A program made the translations under genes and the position numbers. Positions 56,429 to 64,000 of a stretch of DNA of 64,000 nt are shown here, one piece after another (position 1 is the stretch's first letter; every line of letters starts with the position of its first letter). The DNA is from Loktanella sp. SALINAS62 (GTDB lineage Bacteria; Pseudomonadota; Alphaproteobacteria; Rhodobacterales; Rhodobacteraceae). The notes under the pieces were generated by a model. It had not been told where the DNA came from. It worked only from the letters and a program-made list of their open reading frames with translations, and did not search any database. Where the stretch lies: assembly GCF_018263905.1 (NCBI RefSeq), contig NZ_JAAFZU010000012.1, positions 62,001 through 126,000 on the forward strand, in the 5' to 3' direction.

Positions 56429-57163
56429 ATGAGCGACTGGCAAGGCAAACGGTATTGGTTGATCGGTGCATCCGAAGGGTTGGGCCGTGCGCTTGCACAC
56501 CAATTGTCCAAGGTCGGGGCCGAAGTGATCGTCTCTGCCCGCAGTGAAGACCGGTTGAAAGCGCTTGTCGACGAACTGCCGGGCAAGGCCAGTTTTCAGA
56601 CCGTCGATGTGTCCGATATCGCGTCTGTCAAAGATGCCTATGCCGCTGTCGGTAAGATCGACGGCATGGTCTATCTGGCCGGTGCCTATTGGCCGATGCC
56701 CGCAACCGAATGGGATCAGGACAAGGCCGACACGATGGCGGTTGTAAACTATCTGGGCGCGCAACGCTGTGTCGGGGCCGTCATTGGTGACATGGTCGCG
56801 CGGGACGGTGGGCACATCTTGCTAACGTCGTCGCTGACTGCCTATCGCGGGCTGCCGGGGTCCATCGGTTATACCGCGTCCAAGGCCGCGATCCTGTCGC
56901 TGGCGGAATGTCTATACGCCGACTTGCGTAAAACGGGCGTCAAGGTGCAGGTCGCAAACCCCGGTTTCATCAAGACGCGTTTGACCGACAAGAACGATTT
57001 CAACATGCCGCAGATCATGGAACCCGAAGACGCCGCACGCGAAATGTTCGAATTGATGGACAGCGACAATTTCAAAAAGACGTTTCCCCGTGCGCTGGGG
57101 TCGCTGTTCCGTGTGGGTCAATTCCTGCCGGACGCGCTGTATTACCGGATTTTCGGACGCTGA
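56429..57163 (+). CDS. Short-chain dehydrogenase/reductase
   Basis: A 244-residue SDR. The cofactor motif IGASEGLGRALAHQLSKVGA is near residues 11-30, catalytic Ser is in LLTSSLTAY near residue 133, and GYTASKAAILSLAE carries the Tyr-x3-Lys pair near residue 150. It sits at the end of FAD oxidoreductase-DUF1365-MFS-SDR, probably one operon; GGAGAACGG stands before the ATG. The substrate is unknown. It converges on the saccharopine dehydrogenase gene across six bases. Confidence 0.87.
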   Translation: MSDWQGKRYWLIGASEGLGRALAHQLSKVGAEVIVSARSEDRLKALVDELPGKASFQTVDVSDIASVKDAYAAVGKIDGMVYLAGAYWPMPATEWDQDKADTMAVVNYLGAQRCVGAVIGDMVARDGGHILLTSSLTAYRGLPGSIGYTASKAAILSLAECLYADLRKTGVKVQVANPGFIKTRLTDKNDFNMPQIMEPEDAAREMFELMDSDNFKKTFPRALGSLFRVGQFLPDALYYRIFGR

Positions 57164-57169
57164 CCGCGA

Positions 57170-58213
57170 TTACGTGATTGCGCGGTCGAACATGGCGCGG
57201 GCGCGCAACCAGACATCGCCATCGGGCAGCGTCAGCAGATGCGGCAAAAGCTGATCGGCAAAATCCTGACTGCTTTCCAGCGGCATCAGTGATGGCAGGT
57301 TGTCGATCGCCGTCACGTCCAGCGGTGGCGCCGCGTGGACGCGAAACGCAGGTGTGTCCCAGCTTGTGACGCGGTCATAGACCTTGATCGGGGAAAAATC
57401 GCTGTCTGGATCGCAGGCAATATCCCCGACGACTGACAGACGCCTGTCTGCGGATTTCGCGCTGGCGGGGACGAACACGGGCGTTCCGGGCCGGGCAAGG
57501 ATGCAGTTCAGGAACAGCTCATGCGCCATGATTTCCGGGAATGGTCCGCCATGGGCGGTTTCGTCCACGTCCCATAGGGTGGTGGCGACGCCCATTTCGC
57601 GGCACAGATCGGCGGCCCCGGTGCCGACGCGGCCCTTGGCCCCGATGATCAGCGCGGTCGGGCGCTGGGTGCCCAATTGCACCAGATCAGCCTGCAAATC
57701 CGCCAGCAGATGCGCTGCTGACGGCACTGCGCGCACGGGTCCGGCGATGCCGCCACGCTGCTGCGCGATCCAGCATATCAGGGACACGGCGGCCCCCGCG
57801 TAGCCAGCCCAATAGCCGAATGCCGCGACCCGGCGGCCCTGTTCGTCGGTCAGATATTCCAGATCCAGCAAGCTCCCGCCGCCCGCATGGAACCGGTCCA
57901 GCAGGCGCCGCCCGTCGGGTTGCCCTTTGTAGGCGTGACCGAACATGATGTGCCGGTGTCGCAGCGGCGTGCGGTCGTCCGCCAATTCCTTCAGCCCGAA
58001 AACAATCGCATCTTCGGGCGCATTGACCCAGCTTTCAGCGGGCGCGATGGCCGCCCCGGTGCGGGCATAATCCGCAATCGGGACGCTGCGCTGCGCCGAC
58101 TCCTCGACCGTGACGGCAAAGCCCGCTTTTAGCAGGGCGGTCACGCCTTCTGGCATGATGCCGACGCGCTGTTCATGTGCGCGTTGTTCGGCCCTGACCC
58201 AAAGATGCGTCAT
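57170..58213 (-). CDS. Saccharopine dehydrogenase, LYS1-type
   Basis: A 347-residue NAD-dependent dehydrogenase resembling fungal LYS1 (L-lysine forming): the N-terminal ERVGI-like reading AHEQRVGIMPEGVTALLKAG, the GHAYKGQ segment near residue 92 and IIGAKGRVGTGAADLC as the cofactor motif near residue 190. In bacteria this enzyme is likely part of lysine or saccharopine metabolism. A single-gene minus-strand unit that shares its leader with the histidine phosphatase gene, whose stop lies ten bases upstream. Confidence 0.85.
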   Translation of the reverse strand: MTHLWVRAEQRAHEQRVGIMPEGVTALLKAGFAVTVEESAQRSVPIADYARTGAAIAPAESWVNAPEDAIVFGLKELADDRTPLRHRHIMFGHAYKGQPDGRRLLDRFHAGGGSLLDLEYLTDEQGRRVAAFGYWAGYAGAAVSLICWIAQQRGGIAGPVRAVPSAAHLLADLQADLVQLGTQRPTALIIGAKGRVGTGAADLCREMGVATTLWDVDETAHGGPFPEIMAHELFLNCILARPGTPVFVPASAKSADRRLSVVGDIACDPDSDFSPIKVYDRVTSWDTPAFRVHAAPPLDVTAIDNLPSLMPLESSQDFADQLLPHLLTLPDGDVWLRARAMFDRAIT

Positions 58214-58223
58214 ATCCGGCCTT

Positions 58224-58868
58224 TCAGTAAAACGTCTTGCGGTCGGCGCGATCAGCCGAATCCAGATGCGGTGTGCCGTTGAAGCTGACCAGCAGCGGCC
58301 CGTGATCGGTCACGTGGATACGATGGACCGAAGTGTTGAAAATCGGCAGCGCCACCCGCGCCATCTGCGGAATATCCAGACCCAGAATATCGGAAATCGC
58401 CTGTGCGATGATCCCGCCGGAACTGACGCACAGCACCCGTTTACCCGGCTGTGCGGCCATTGCCATGACATCGCGCACCCGGTCGGTAAACGCGGCATAG
58501 CTTTCGGCCCCGCCGATTTCACCCTGCCGCCATGCGGTCAGGGTAGCAGGAAAGTGGGTGACGAAATCGGTTGGATCATGCGCACCGCTGCCATGCACGC
58601 GGGTCATTTCATCGCTCAGGTCGTAATAGGCGATTTCGTTCAGGCGCGCGTCGCGGTCGGCGTCGGGATAGCCAAGGTTCGTCAGCGTTTCGCGCTGACG
58701 GCGCAGGGTGCCGGATAAAACCACGTCATAGGCCCGGTCGTGCGCGCGCATCCATTCGCCCAGCCACTGGGCCTGACGGTGCCCCAGTTCGGACAGGCGG
58801 TCATACTCTGCCTCTGTCGTTGCTGCGGAATTGGCCTGCCCGTGACGGACCAGCGTGATTTCGCCCAT
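58224..58868 (-). CDS. Histidine phosphatase family protein
   Basis: A 214-residue phosphoglycerate mutase-like phosphatase. The catalytic RHG motif is at ITLVRHGQANSAAT (residues 4-17), Arg in LSGTLRRQRET, and the second His of the active site in VLCVSSGGIIAQA is replaced by Ser: family members usually read SHG there. That may reduce or alter catalysis. The ATG at 58868 follows GGGAG. It is transcribed leftward, just before saccharopine dehydrogenase, and is divergent from recQ. Confidence 0.82.
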   Translation of the reverse strand: MGEITLVRHGQANSAATTEAEYDRLSELGHRQAQWLGEWMRAHDRAYDVVLSGTLRRQRETLTNLGYPDADRDARLNEIAYYDLSDEMTRVHGSGAHDPTDFVTHFPATLTAWRQGEIGGAESYAAFTDRVRDVMAMAAQPGKRVLCVSSGGIIAQAISDILGLDIPQMARVALPIFNTSVHRIHVTDHGPLLVSFNGTPHLDSADRADRKTFY

Positions 58869-59004
58869 GATGGTCTCCCTTTTTATCCGCACCGGGGTAG
58901 TCGGGTGCGCTGGAATTGGCAACGCCACGGTGCGCCGGGGGACGCTTGTTTACAGATTCTTCATGTGGGATGAGACATCACGCAGGCAAAGATGGGAACC
59001 ACGC

Positions 59005-61038
59005 ATGGAAGCGGCGCAAATTTTGCGGGATGTTTTTGGCTTTGACGGTTTTCGTCCGGGCCAAGAAGAAATCGTGGACGCGGTCGCGGCGGGTCGCAAC
59101 ACGCTGGCGATCATGCCCACGGGGGGCGGCAAATCGCTGTGTTTCCAGCTGCCCGCGCTGGTCCGGGGTGGTGTGACGGTGGTGATTTCGCCGCTGATTG
59201 CCCTGATGCGCGATCAGGTGCGTGGATTGCGCGAAGCTGGGGTTGCCGCCGGTGCACTGACATCGGGCAACACGGACGCGGAAACCGATGCGGTCTGGGC
59301 CGGGCTGACCGATGGCACGCTGAAACTGCTTTATATGGCGCCCGAACGGCTGGCGTCGTTCGGCACCCAGCGGATGCTGCAAGAGGCCGGGGTCAGCCTG
59401 ATCGCCGTGGACGAAGCGCATTGCGTCAGCCAGTGGGGCCACGATTTTCGCCCCGATTACCTGCGGATCGGTGAATTGCGCCGTGCGCTGGACGTGCCGC
59501 TGGCCGCGTTCACTGCAACGGCGGATGCCGAAACGCAGGCCGAGATCGTGCAAAAGCTGTTCGACGGCGTGCAGCCGGATACGTTCCTGCGCGGGTTCGA
59601 TCGTCCGAACATCCATCTCGCCTTTGCGGTCAAAGACAGTCCGCGTGCGCAGATCATGGGATTTGCAGCCGCGCGCAAGGGGCAATCCGGCATCGTCTAT
59701 TGCGGCACACGGGCCAAGACAGAAACGCTGGCACAGGCGCTGTCGCAGGCCGGACATTCCGCCTGCGCCTATCACGGCGGCATGGAAGCAGAGCCGCGGC
59801 GCGACATCGAACGCCGTTTCCAGCAAGAGGACGGGTTGATCGTCTGCGCGACCATCGCGTTTGGCATGGGGATCGACAAACCCGATATCCGCTGGGTCGC
59901 CCATGCCGATCTGCCGAAATCCATCGAAAACTATTATCAGGAAATTGGCCGTGCCGGCCGCGATGGTGCACCTGCCGAAACCCTGACGCTTTACGGTGCC
60001 GAGGACGTGCGGTTTCGCCGCCAGCAAATCGACGAAGGACTCGCACCGCCCGAACGGCGGACTGCCGATCATGGGCGGCTGAACGCGCTGCTTGGTCTGG
60101 CAGAGGCACAGGCCTGCCGTCGTCAGAATTTGCTGCGCTACTTTGGTGAAGATCCCGCGCCCTGCGGCAACTGCGATCTGTGCAATACCCCGCCGGAAAC
60201 GTTCGACGCGACGACCCCGGTGCGGATGGCGTTGTCGGCGGCGCTGCGCACGGTTGAATCCTTTGGCGCGGGGCATCTGATCGACATCGTCATGGGGGCC
60301 GATACCGCCAAGATCCGTGAACGCGGCCACGACAAATTGCCGACCTTTGGCGTTGGCAAATCGTTTTCAAAACGGCAATGGCAGGCGATTTTTCGGCAGA
60401 TGATGGGGCTGGACCTGTTCCGCCCCGATGCTGCCCGTCACGGCGCGCTGCGGATGACCGATGCGGCCCTGCCGATCCTGCGCGGAGAAGCGTCGCTGAC
60501 CCTGCGCAAGGATACCGTGCAATCCGCGAAATTCAGTCCCGCCGTCCGCCAGATGGTCAGCGAAGACGACGCGCCGCTTCTGTCGGCGCTCAAAGCCAAA
60601 CGGCGCGCATTGGCCGAAGCGGCAGGCGGCCCGGCCTATATCATCTTTAACGACAAGACCCTGATCGAGATGGCGGAAACGAAACCGCAGACAATGGACC
60701 AGATGGCCCGGATTGGCGGCGTCGGCGCCACGAAACTGGAAAAATACGGACGCGCTTTTCTGGAAGTGATCGCAGGCGCGGTGGAAGAGATTCATCCCGC
60801 CCGCATGAAGCTGGCAGGTCGGCTAGAAGGCGAAACCTATGACCGGCTGATGGCAGCACAGGCCGATCTGGCGCGGGGACCGGGCGGCACGGATAAACCG
60901 ATGTCCTGTTCCGCAAGCCAATTGGCAAAGGTTGCGCGCCTGCGCAACGCTGACGAACAAGCCGTGGCGCGCATCATTGGCGACCGTCATTCCGAACGGT
61001 TTGCCGATGCCTTTCTGATGATCCTGAACGATGGATAA
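59005..61038 (+). CDS. recQ: ATP-dependent DNA helicase RecQ
   Basis: A 677-residue helicase. Motifs: Walker A MPTGGGKSLCFQLPAL near residue 39, DEAHCVSQWGHDFRPDY near residue 136, QEIGRAGRDG near residue 315. The RecQ C-terminal zinc site reads CRRQNLLRYFGEDPAPCGNCD, and an HRDC-like segment occurs near residue 570 (ARIGGVGATKLEKYGRAFL). I chose the ATG at 59005; the frame continues further upstream but into the histidine phosphatase promoter. It acts in DNA repair and replication restart. Confidence 0.94.
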   Translation: MEAAQILRDVFGFDGFRPGQEEIVDAVAAGRNTLAIMPTGGGKSLCFQLPALVRGGVTVVISPLIALMRDQVRGLREAGVAAGALTSGNTDAETDAVWAGLTDGTLKLLYMAPERLASFGTQRMLQEAGVSLIAVDEAHCVSQWGHDFRPDYLRIGELRRALDVPLAAFTATADAETQAEIVQKLFDGVQPDTFLRGFDRPNIHLAFAVKDSPRAQIMGFAAARKGQSGIVYCGTRAKTETLAQALSQAGHSACAYHGGMEAEPRRDIERRFQQEDGLIVCATIAFGMGIDKPDIRWVAHADLPKSIENYYQEIGRAGRDGAPAETLTLYGAEDVRFRRQQIDEGLAPPERRTADHGRLNALLGLAEAQACRRQNLLRYFGEDPAPCGNCDLCNTPPETFDATTPVRMALSAALRTVESFGAGHLIDIVMGADTAKIRERGHDKLPTFGVGKSFSKRQWQAIFRQMMGLDLFRPDAARHGALRMTDAALPILRGEASLTLRKDTVQSAKFSPAVRQMVSEDDAPLLSALKAKRRALAEAAGGPAYIIFNDKTLIEMAETKPQTMDQMARIGGVGATKLEKYGRAFLEVIAGAVEEIHPARMKLAGRLEGETYDRLMAAQADLARGPGGTDKPMSCSASQLAKVARLRNADEQAVARIIGDRHSERFADAFLMILNDG

Positions 61039-61121
61039 CACGCACCCGACCTGCGGCGTCGCGGCGGGTGGCGCACGTCAGGCAGCGTGCTACAAATGCA
61101 TCAAGACTGACCGGAGGCCCC

Positions 61122-61895
61122 ATGCTTGTCACCATTTCGCCCGCTAAATCCCTGAACCTCGACCCTGTGGGTGTTACGCCCACGGAACCCGCATTTCAGG
61201 CTGATGCGGTGCGTTTGGCGAAAACCATGCGCGGCCAGACCTTGGGCGATCTCAAAAAACTGATGTCGATTTCCGACGATCTGGCGCGGCTGAACCGCGA
61301 CCGGTTCAAGTCGTTTTCAGATGAACCCGCCCCGGATGCGGTAAAGCCCGCCGCATTGGCATTTGACGGCGATACCTATCAGGGGTTGGAAGCCCGGACA
61401 CTGTCAGACGATGATTTGGCGTTTGCGCAGGACCGGCTTTGCATTCTGTCGGGGCTTTACGGCATCCTGCGTCCGCTGGATGCGATCCAGCCTTACCGTC
61501 TGGAAATGGGCAGCCGTCTGAAAACCCGGCGTGGCGCGTCGCTTTATGACTACTGGGGCGACACGCTGGCCCACGCGCTGAACGCGCAGGCTGCGGCCCA
61601 AGGGGCGGACACGCTGCTGAATTGCGCCAGTCAGGAATACTTTGCCGCCGCCGACCGGCCTGCGTTGAAACTGCGGATTGTCACCCCCCGCTTTCTGGAA
61701 GTGAAGGACGGTCGCGCGCGCATCGTCAGCTTTTTCGCCAAACGTGCACGCGGGGCGCTGGCGCGGTTCGTGATCGAAAACCGGATCACCGATGTCGACG
61801 GGGTCAAGGATTTCGTGGCGGGCGGCTATGCCTTTGATCCTGACCAGTCTGACGGCGACACCTGGGCCTTTGTCCGGCCCTATCCGGAAACCTGA
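61122..61895 (+). CDS. yaaA: Peroxide stress protein YaaA (DUF328)
   Basis: A 257-residue protein with MLVTISPAKSLNLDP at the start, LSGLYGILRPLDAIQPYRLE near residue 111 and VVTPRFLEVK-type block VTPRFLEVKDGRARIVSFFA. In E. coli YaaA limits free iron during peroxide stress and binds DNA. GGAGG lies before the ATG at 61122. A short hairpin follows its stop, and the formate dehydrogenase gene begins 93 bases later. Confidence 0.93.
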   Translation: MLVTISPAKSLNLDPVGVTPTEPAFQADAVRLAKTMRGQTLGDLKKLMSISDDLARLNRDRFKSFSDEPAPDAVKPAALAFDGDTYQGLEARTLSDDDLAFAQDRLCILSGLYGILRPLDAIQPYRLEMGSRLKTRRGASLYDYWGDTLAHALNAQAAAQGADTLLNCASQEYFAAADRPALKLRIVTPRFLEVKDGRARIVSFFAKRARGALARFVIENRITDVDGVKDFVAGGYAFDPDQSDGDTWAFVRPYPET

Positions 61896-61907
61896 AAGCG
61901 TCGTAAA

Positions 61908-61929
61908 CAAAGCGGTCACAGCCGCTTTG
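61908..61929 (+). terminator. Hairpin after yaaA
   Basis: CAAAGCGG (61908-61915) pairs with CCGCTTTG (61922-61929) around TCACAG. It lies 12 bases past yaaA and 60 before the next ATG. No T-run follows, so termination may be weak. Confidence 0.5.
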
Positions 61930-61988
61930 GTCGGGTGACGCAGCACCGGAACGGCGCTATGTCTGTGCCAAGTCCGAAGGAGCGCGCC

Positions 61989-64000
61989 ATGACCGATACG
62001 ATCAGCTTTACCCTTGACGGCAAGTCTGTGCAGGCACAGCCCGGCCAGACCATATGGGAAGTCGCAAACGGTCAGGGGCTGGTCATTCCGCACCTGTGTT
62101 TCAAAGACGCCGCCAGCTATCGCCCCGATGGCAACTGTCGCGTCTGCATGGTCGCCGTCGAAGGCGAACGCAATCTGGTGGCGTCCTGCCTGCGGACCCC
62201 GACCGACGGGATGGTGGTGACCACAGACCAGCCCCGCGAACGGCAGGCCCGCAAGATGGTGATGGAACTGCTGGTGGCGGATCATCCCGATCACGACCGC
62301 GCACACGATAAATCCAGCCATATGCGCGACATGGCTGATCTGACCGGTGTGACCACATCGCGTTTTCCGGCAAAACGCCCCGATCACGTGCCGCTGCTGG
62401 ACGACAGCCATGTCGCGATGCGCGTGAATTTGGACGCCTGCATCCAGTGCAATCTGTGCGTCCGCGCCTGCCGCGAAGTGCAGGTCAACGACGTGATCGG
62501 CATGGCCCACCGGGGGCATGACGCCTATCCGGTGTTCGACATGGCCGACCCGATGGGTGCATCGACCTGTGTGGCTTGTGGCGAATGCGTGCAGGCCTGC
62601 CCGACCGGCGCCCTGATGGAAGCCAGCGTGCTGGACGCCGACCAGATCGGTGACAGCAAGGATTTTGACGAAGAGGTCGCCAGCGTCTGCCCGTTCTGCG
62701 GTGTCGGCTGCCAGATCAGCCTGAAGGTCAAGGACGGCAAGATCAAATATGTGGATGGGCTGGACGGCCCTGCCAATGAAAACCGGCTGTGCGTCAAGGG
62801 GCGGTTCGGGTTCGATTACATCGATCACCCGCACCGTCTGACCAAACCGCTGATCCGGCGCGACGATGCCCCCGCAAAGGGGCTGAACGTCGATCCCGGC
62901 AACTACCTTGACGTGTTCCGCGAAGTGACCTGGGACGAAGCGATGACCCGCGCTGCCAAGGGGCTGACCGACCTGCGTGATACCGTGGGTGGCGAGTCCG
63001 TCGCCGGGTTCGGGTCCGCCAAATGCACCAACGAAGAAGCGTATCTGTTCCAGAAGCTGATCCGCGAAGGGTTCGGCCATAACAACGTCGATCACTGTAC
63101 GCGTCTGTGCCACGCGTCCTCTGTTGCGGCGCTGATGGAAAACGTTGGCTCAGGCGCCGTTACGGCGACATTCAACGAAATCGAAAACGCCGATGTGGCA
63201 ATCGTGATCGGGGCCAATCCGATTGAAAACCACCCTGTCGCCGCGACCTATTTCAAGCAATTTGCCAAACGCGGCGGCAAGCTGATCGTCATGGATCCGC
63301 GCGGTCAGGCGCTGAAACGGCATGCGTCGCACATGCTGCAATTCAAGCCGGGCACAGATGTCGCCATGCTGAACGCGATCTGCAACGTGATCGTCGAAGA
63401 ACAGCTGTTCGATCAACAATACATCGAAGGCTATACTGAAAACTGGGATATCGAGCGTGAACACCTGCGCCGTTTCACCCCTGAAAAGATGGCTGACGTC
63501 TGCGGGATCGACGCCGACATGCTGCGCGACGTGGCCCGCACCTTTGCCGGTGCGCAGTCCGCGATGATCTTTTGGGGGATGGGGGTCAGCCAGCACACCT
63601 ATGGCACCGACAATTCGCGCTGCCTGATCTCTTTGGCGCTGATGACGGGGCAGATCGGGCGTCCGGGCACAGGGCTGCATCCGCTGCGCGGTCAGAACAA
63701 CGTGCAGGGTGCATCCGATGCAGGGTTGGTGCCGATGTATCTGCCAGACTACCAATCCGTCACCGAAGCAGAGATCCGCCGCAATTTCCAACACGTCTGG
63801 GGCAGCGATAATCTCAACCCCCAGCGCGGTCTGACCGTGACCGAAATTCTGGACGCCGTGCATCACGGCAAGATCAAGGGCATGTTCATTCAGGGCGAAA
63901 ACCCCGCCATGTCTGACCCGGATCTGGATCATGCCCGCGATGCGCTGGCAAAATTGCAGCATCTGGTCGTGCAGGATATCTTTTTGACTGAAACCGCGAA
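61989..64000 (+). CDS. fdsA: Formate dehydrogenase alpha subunit, N-terminal part
   Basis: The frame is open from the ATG at 61989 (GAAGGAG upstream) to the window edge, at least 670 codons. It shows a 2Fe-2S domain (FKDAASYRPDGNCRVCMVAV), two four-cysteine clusters (CIQCNLCVRACRE; CVACGECVQACPTGA), a further cluster in VCPFCGVGCQIS, and the molybdopterin domain in which Cys374 of CTRLCHASSV is the likely molybdenum ligand (Cys, not selenocysteine). This order fits cytoplasmic NAD-linked FdsA. Its partners fdsG and fdsB, normally upstream, are not here. The enzyme oxidises formate to CO2. Confidence 0.88.
   Translation, partial: MTDTISFTLDGKSVQAQPGQTIWEVANGQGLVIPHLCFKDAASYRPDGNCRVCMVAVEGERNLVASCLRTPTDGMVVTTDQPRERQARKMVMELLVADHPDHDRAHDKSSHMRDMADLTGVTTSRFPAKRPDHVPLLDDSHVAMRVNLDACIQCNLCVRACREVQVNDVIGMAHRGHDAYPVFDMADPMGASTCVACGECVQACPTGALMEASVLDADQIGDSKDFDEEVASVCPFCGVGCQISLKVKDGKIKYVDGLDGPANENRLCVKGRFGFDYIDHPHRLTKPLIRRDDAPAKGLNVDPGNYLDVFREVTWDEAMTRAAKGLTDLRDTVGGESVAGFGSAKCTNEEAYLFQKLIREGFGHNNVDHCTRLCHASSVAALMENVGSGAVTATFNEIENADVAIVIGANPIENHPVAATYFKQFAKRGGKLIVMDPRGQALKRHASHMLQFKPGTDVAMLNAICNVIVEEQLFDQQYIEGYTENWDIEREHLRRFTPEKMADVCGIDADMLRDVARTFAGAQSAMIFWGMGVSQHTYGTDNSRCLISLALMTGQIGRPGTGLHPLRGQNNVQGASDAGLVPMYLPDYQSVTEAEIRRNFQHVWGSDNLNPQRGLTVTEILDAVHHGKIKGMFIQGENPAMSDPDLDHARDALAKLQHLVVQDIFLTETA

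Noticed and set aside
61404-63113. 569-codon frame on the minus strand
   Set aside because: It is antisense to yaaA and the formate dehydrogenase gene, whose motifs are unmistakable; the frame is a product of high GC.

Overview
The window looks like a chromosomal segment from a Rhodobacterales (Roseobacter-group) alphaproteobacterium. The signs are a rightward dnaA-dnaN-recF-gyrB block, Roseobacter-style flagellin and hook proteins, an endonuclease-type MutL, and the end of a bacteriochlorophyll cluster (bchG-bch2-bchP). The organism is therefore probably an aerobic anoxygenic phototroph. I cannot name a species. I see no tRNA or rRNA genes, no CRISPR array and no insertion sequence.

Layout. 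1-2322: end of the photosynthesis cluster on the minus strand (bchP fragment, bch2, bchG), with two TGT-N12-ACA palindromes in front of bchG that fit PpsR/CrtJ sites. 2403-9305: a rightward run of seven tightly packed genes: ThuA-like protein, Gfo/Idh oxidoreductase, GT4 glycosyltransferase, an unknown protein, a TPR/glycosyltransferase-like protein, DUF6165 and an FkbM methyltransferase. It looks like a surface-sugar locus and sits directly beside flagellar genes. 9341-14646: motB, flgE, a flagellin fragment, flgN-like, flgJ-like, fliK and flgD. The 3' end of flgE runs into the antisense strand of a flagellin gene broken after 47 codons, which marks a rearrangement that damages both genes. 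14643-19171: ubiB-ubiE, mutM, an enoyl-CoA hydratase and rpsT. 19172-27083: dnaA-dnaN-recF-(GNAT, LysE-type exporter)-gyrB. 27090-30061: inositol monophosphatase family protein, a multi-pass membrane protein and two tandem tiny Met-rich lipoproteins. 30031-39733: pnp, rpsO, truB and rbfA on the minus strand in the familiar order but separated by accessory genes (UspA, alanine symporter, CsbD, a membrane-anchored RTX protein, a haloacetate dehalogenase-like hydrolase, DUF1643, a phosphodiester glycosidase).

39832-52623: mainly housekeeping on the plus strand: dapB, rsmB, a heparinase-family protein, purH, lspA, a BamF/DUF3035 lipoprotein, an M16 protease pair, mutL and rmuC. 53128-57163: FAD oxidoreductase, DUF1365, MFS transporter and SDR, resembling the singlet-oxygen-responsive lipid operon of Rhodobacter sphaeroides but without the cyclopropane synthase-like gene at its head. 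57170-64000: LYS1-type saccharopine dehydrogenase, histidine phosphatase, recQ, yaaA and the first 670 codons of an NAD-type formate dehydrogenase alpha subunit that runs off the window.

The most striking observation is the flgE/fliC junction at 11516-11524. Next are the paired PpsR-type boxes, a perfect 12-bp hairpin that covers the motB ribosome binding site, the tandem Met-rich lipoproteins, and a hydrolase carrying almost the complete fluoroacetate dehalogenase active site with one Asp-to-Glu change. No function or system is claimed beyond what these readings allow.
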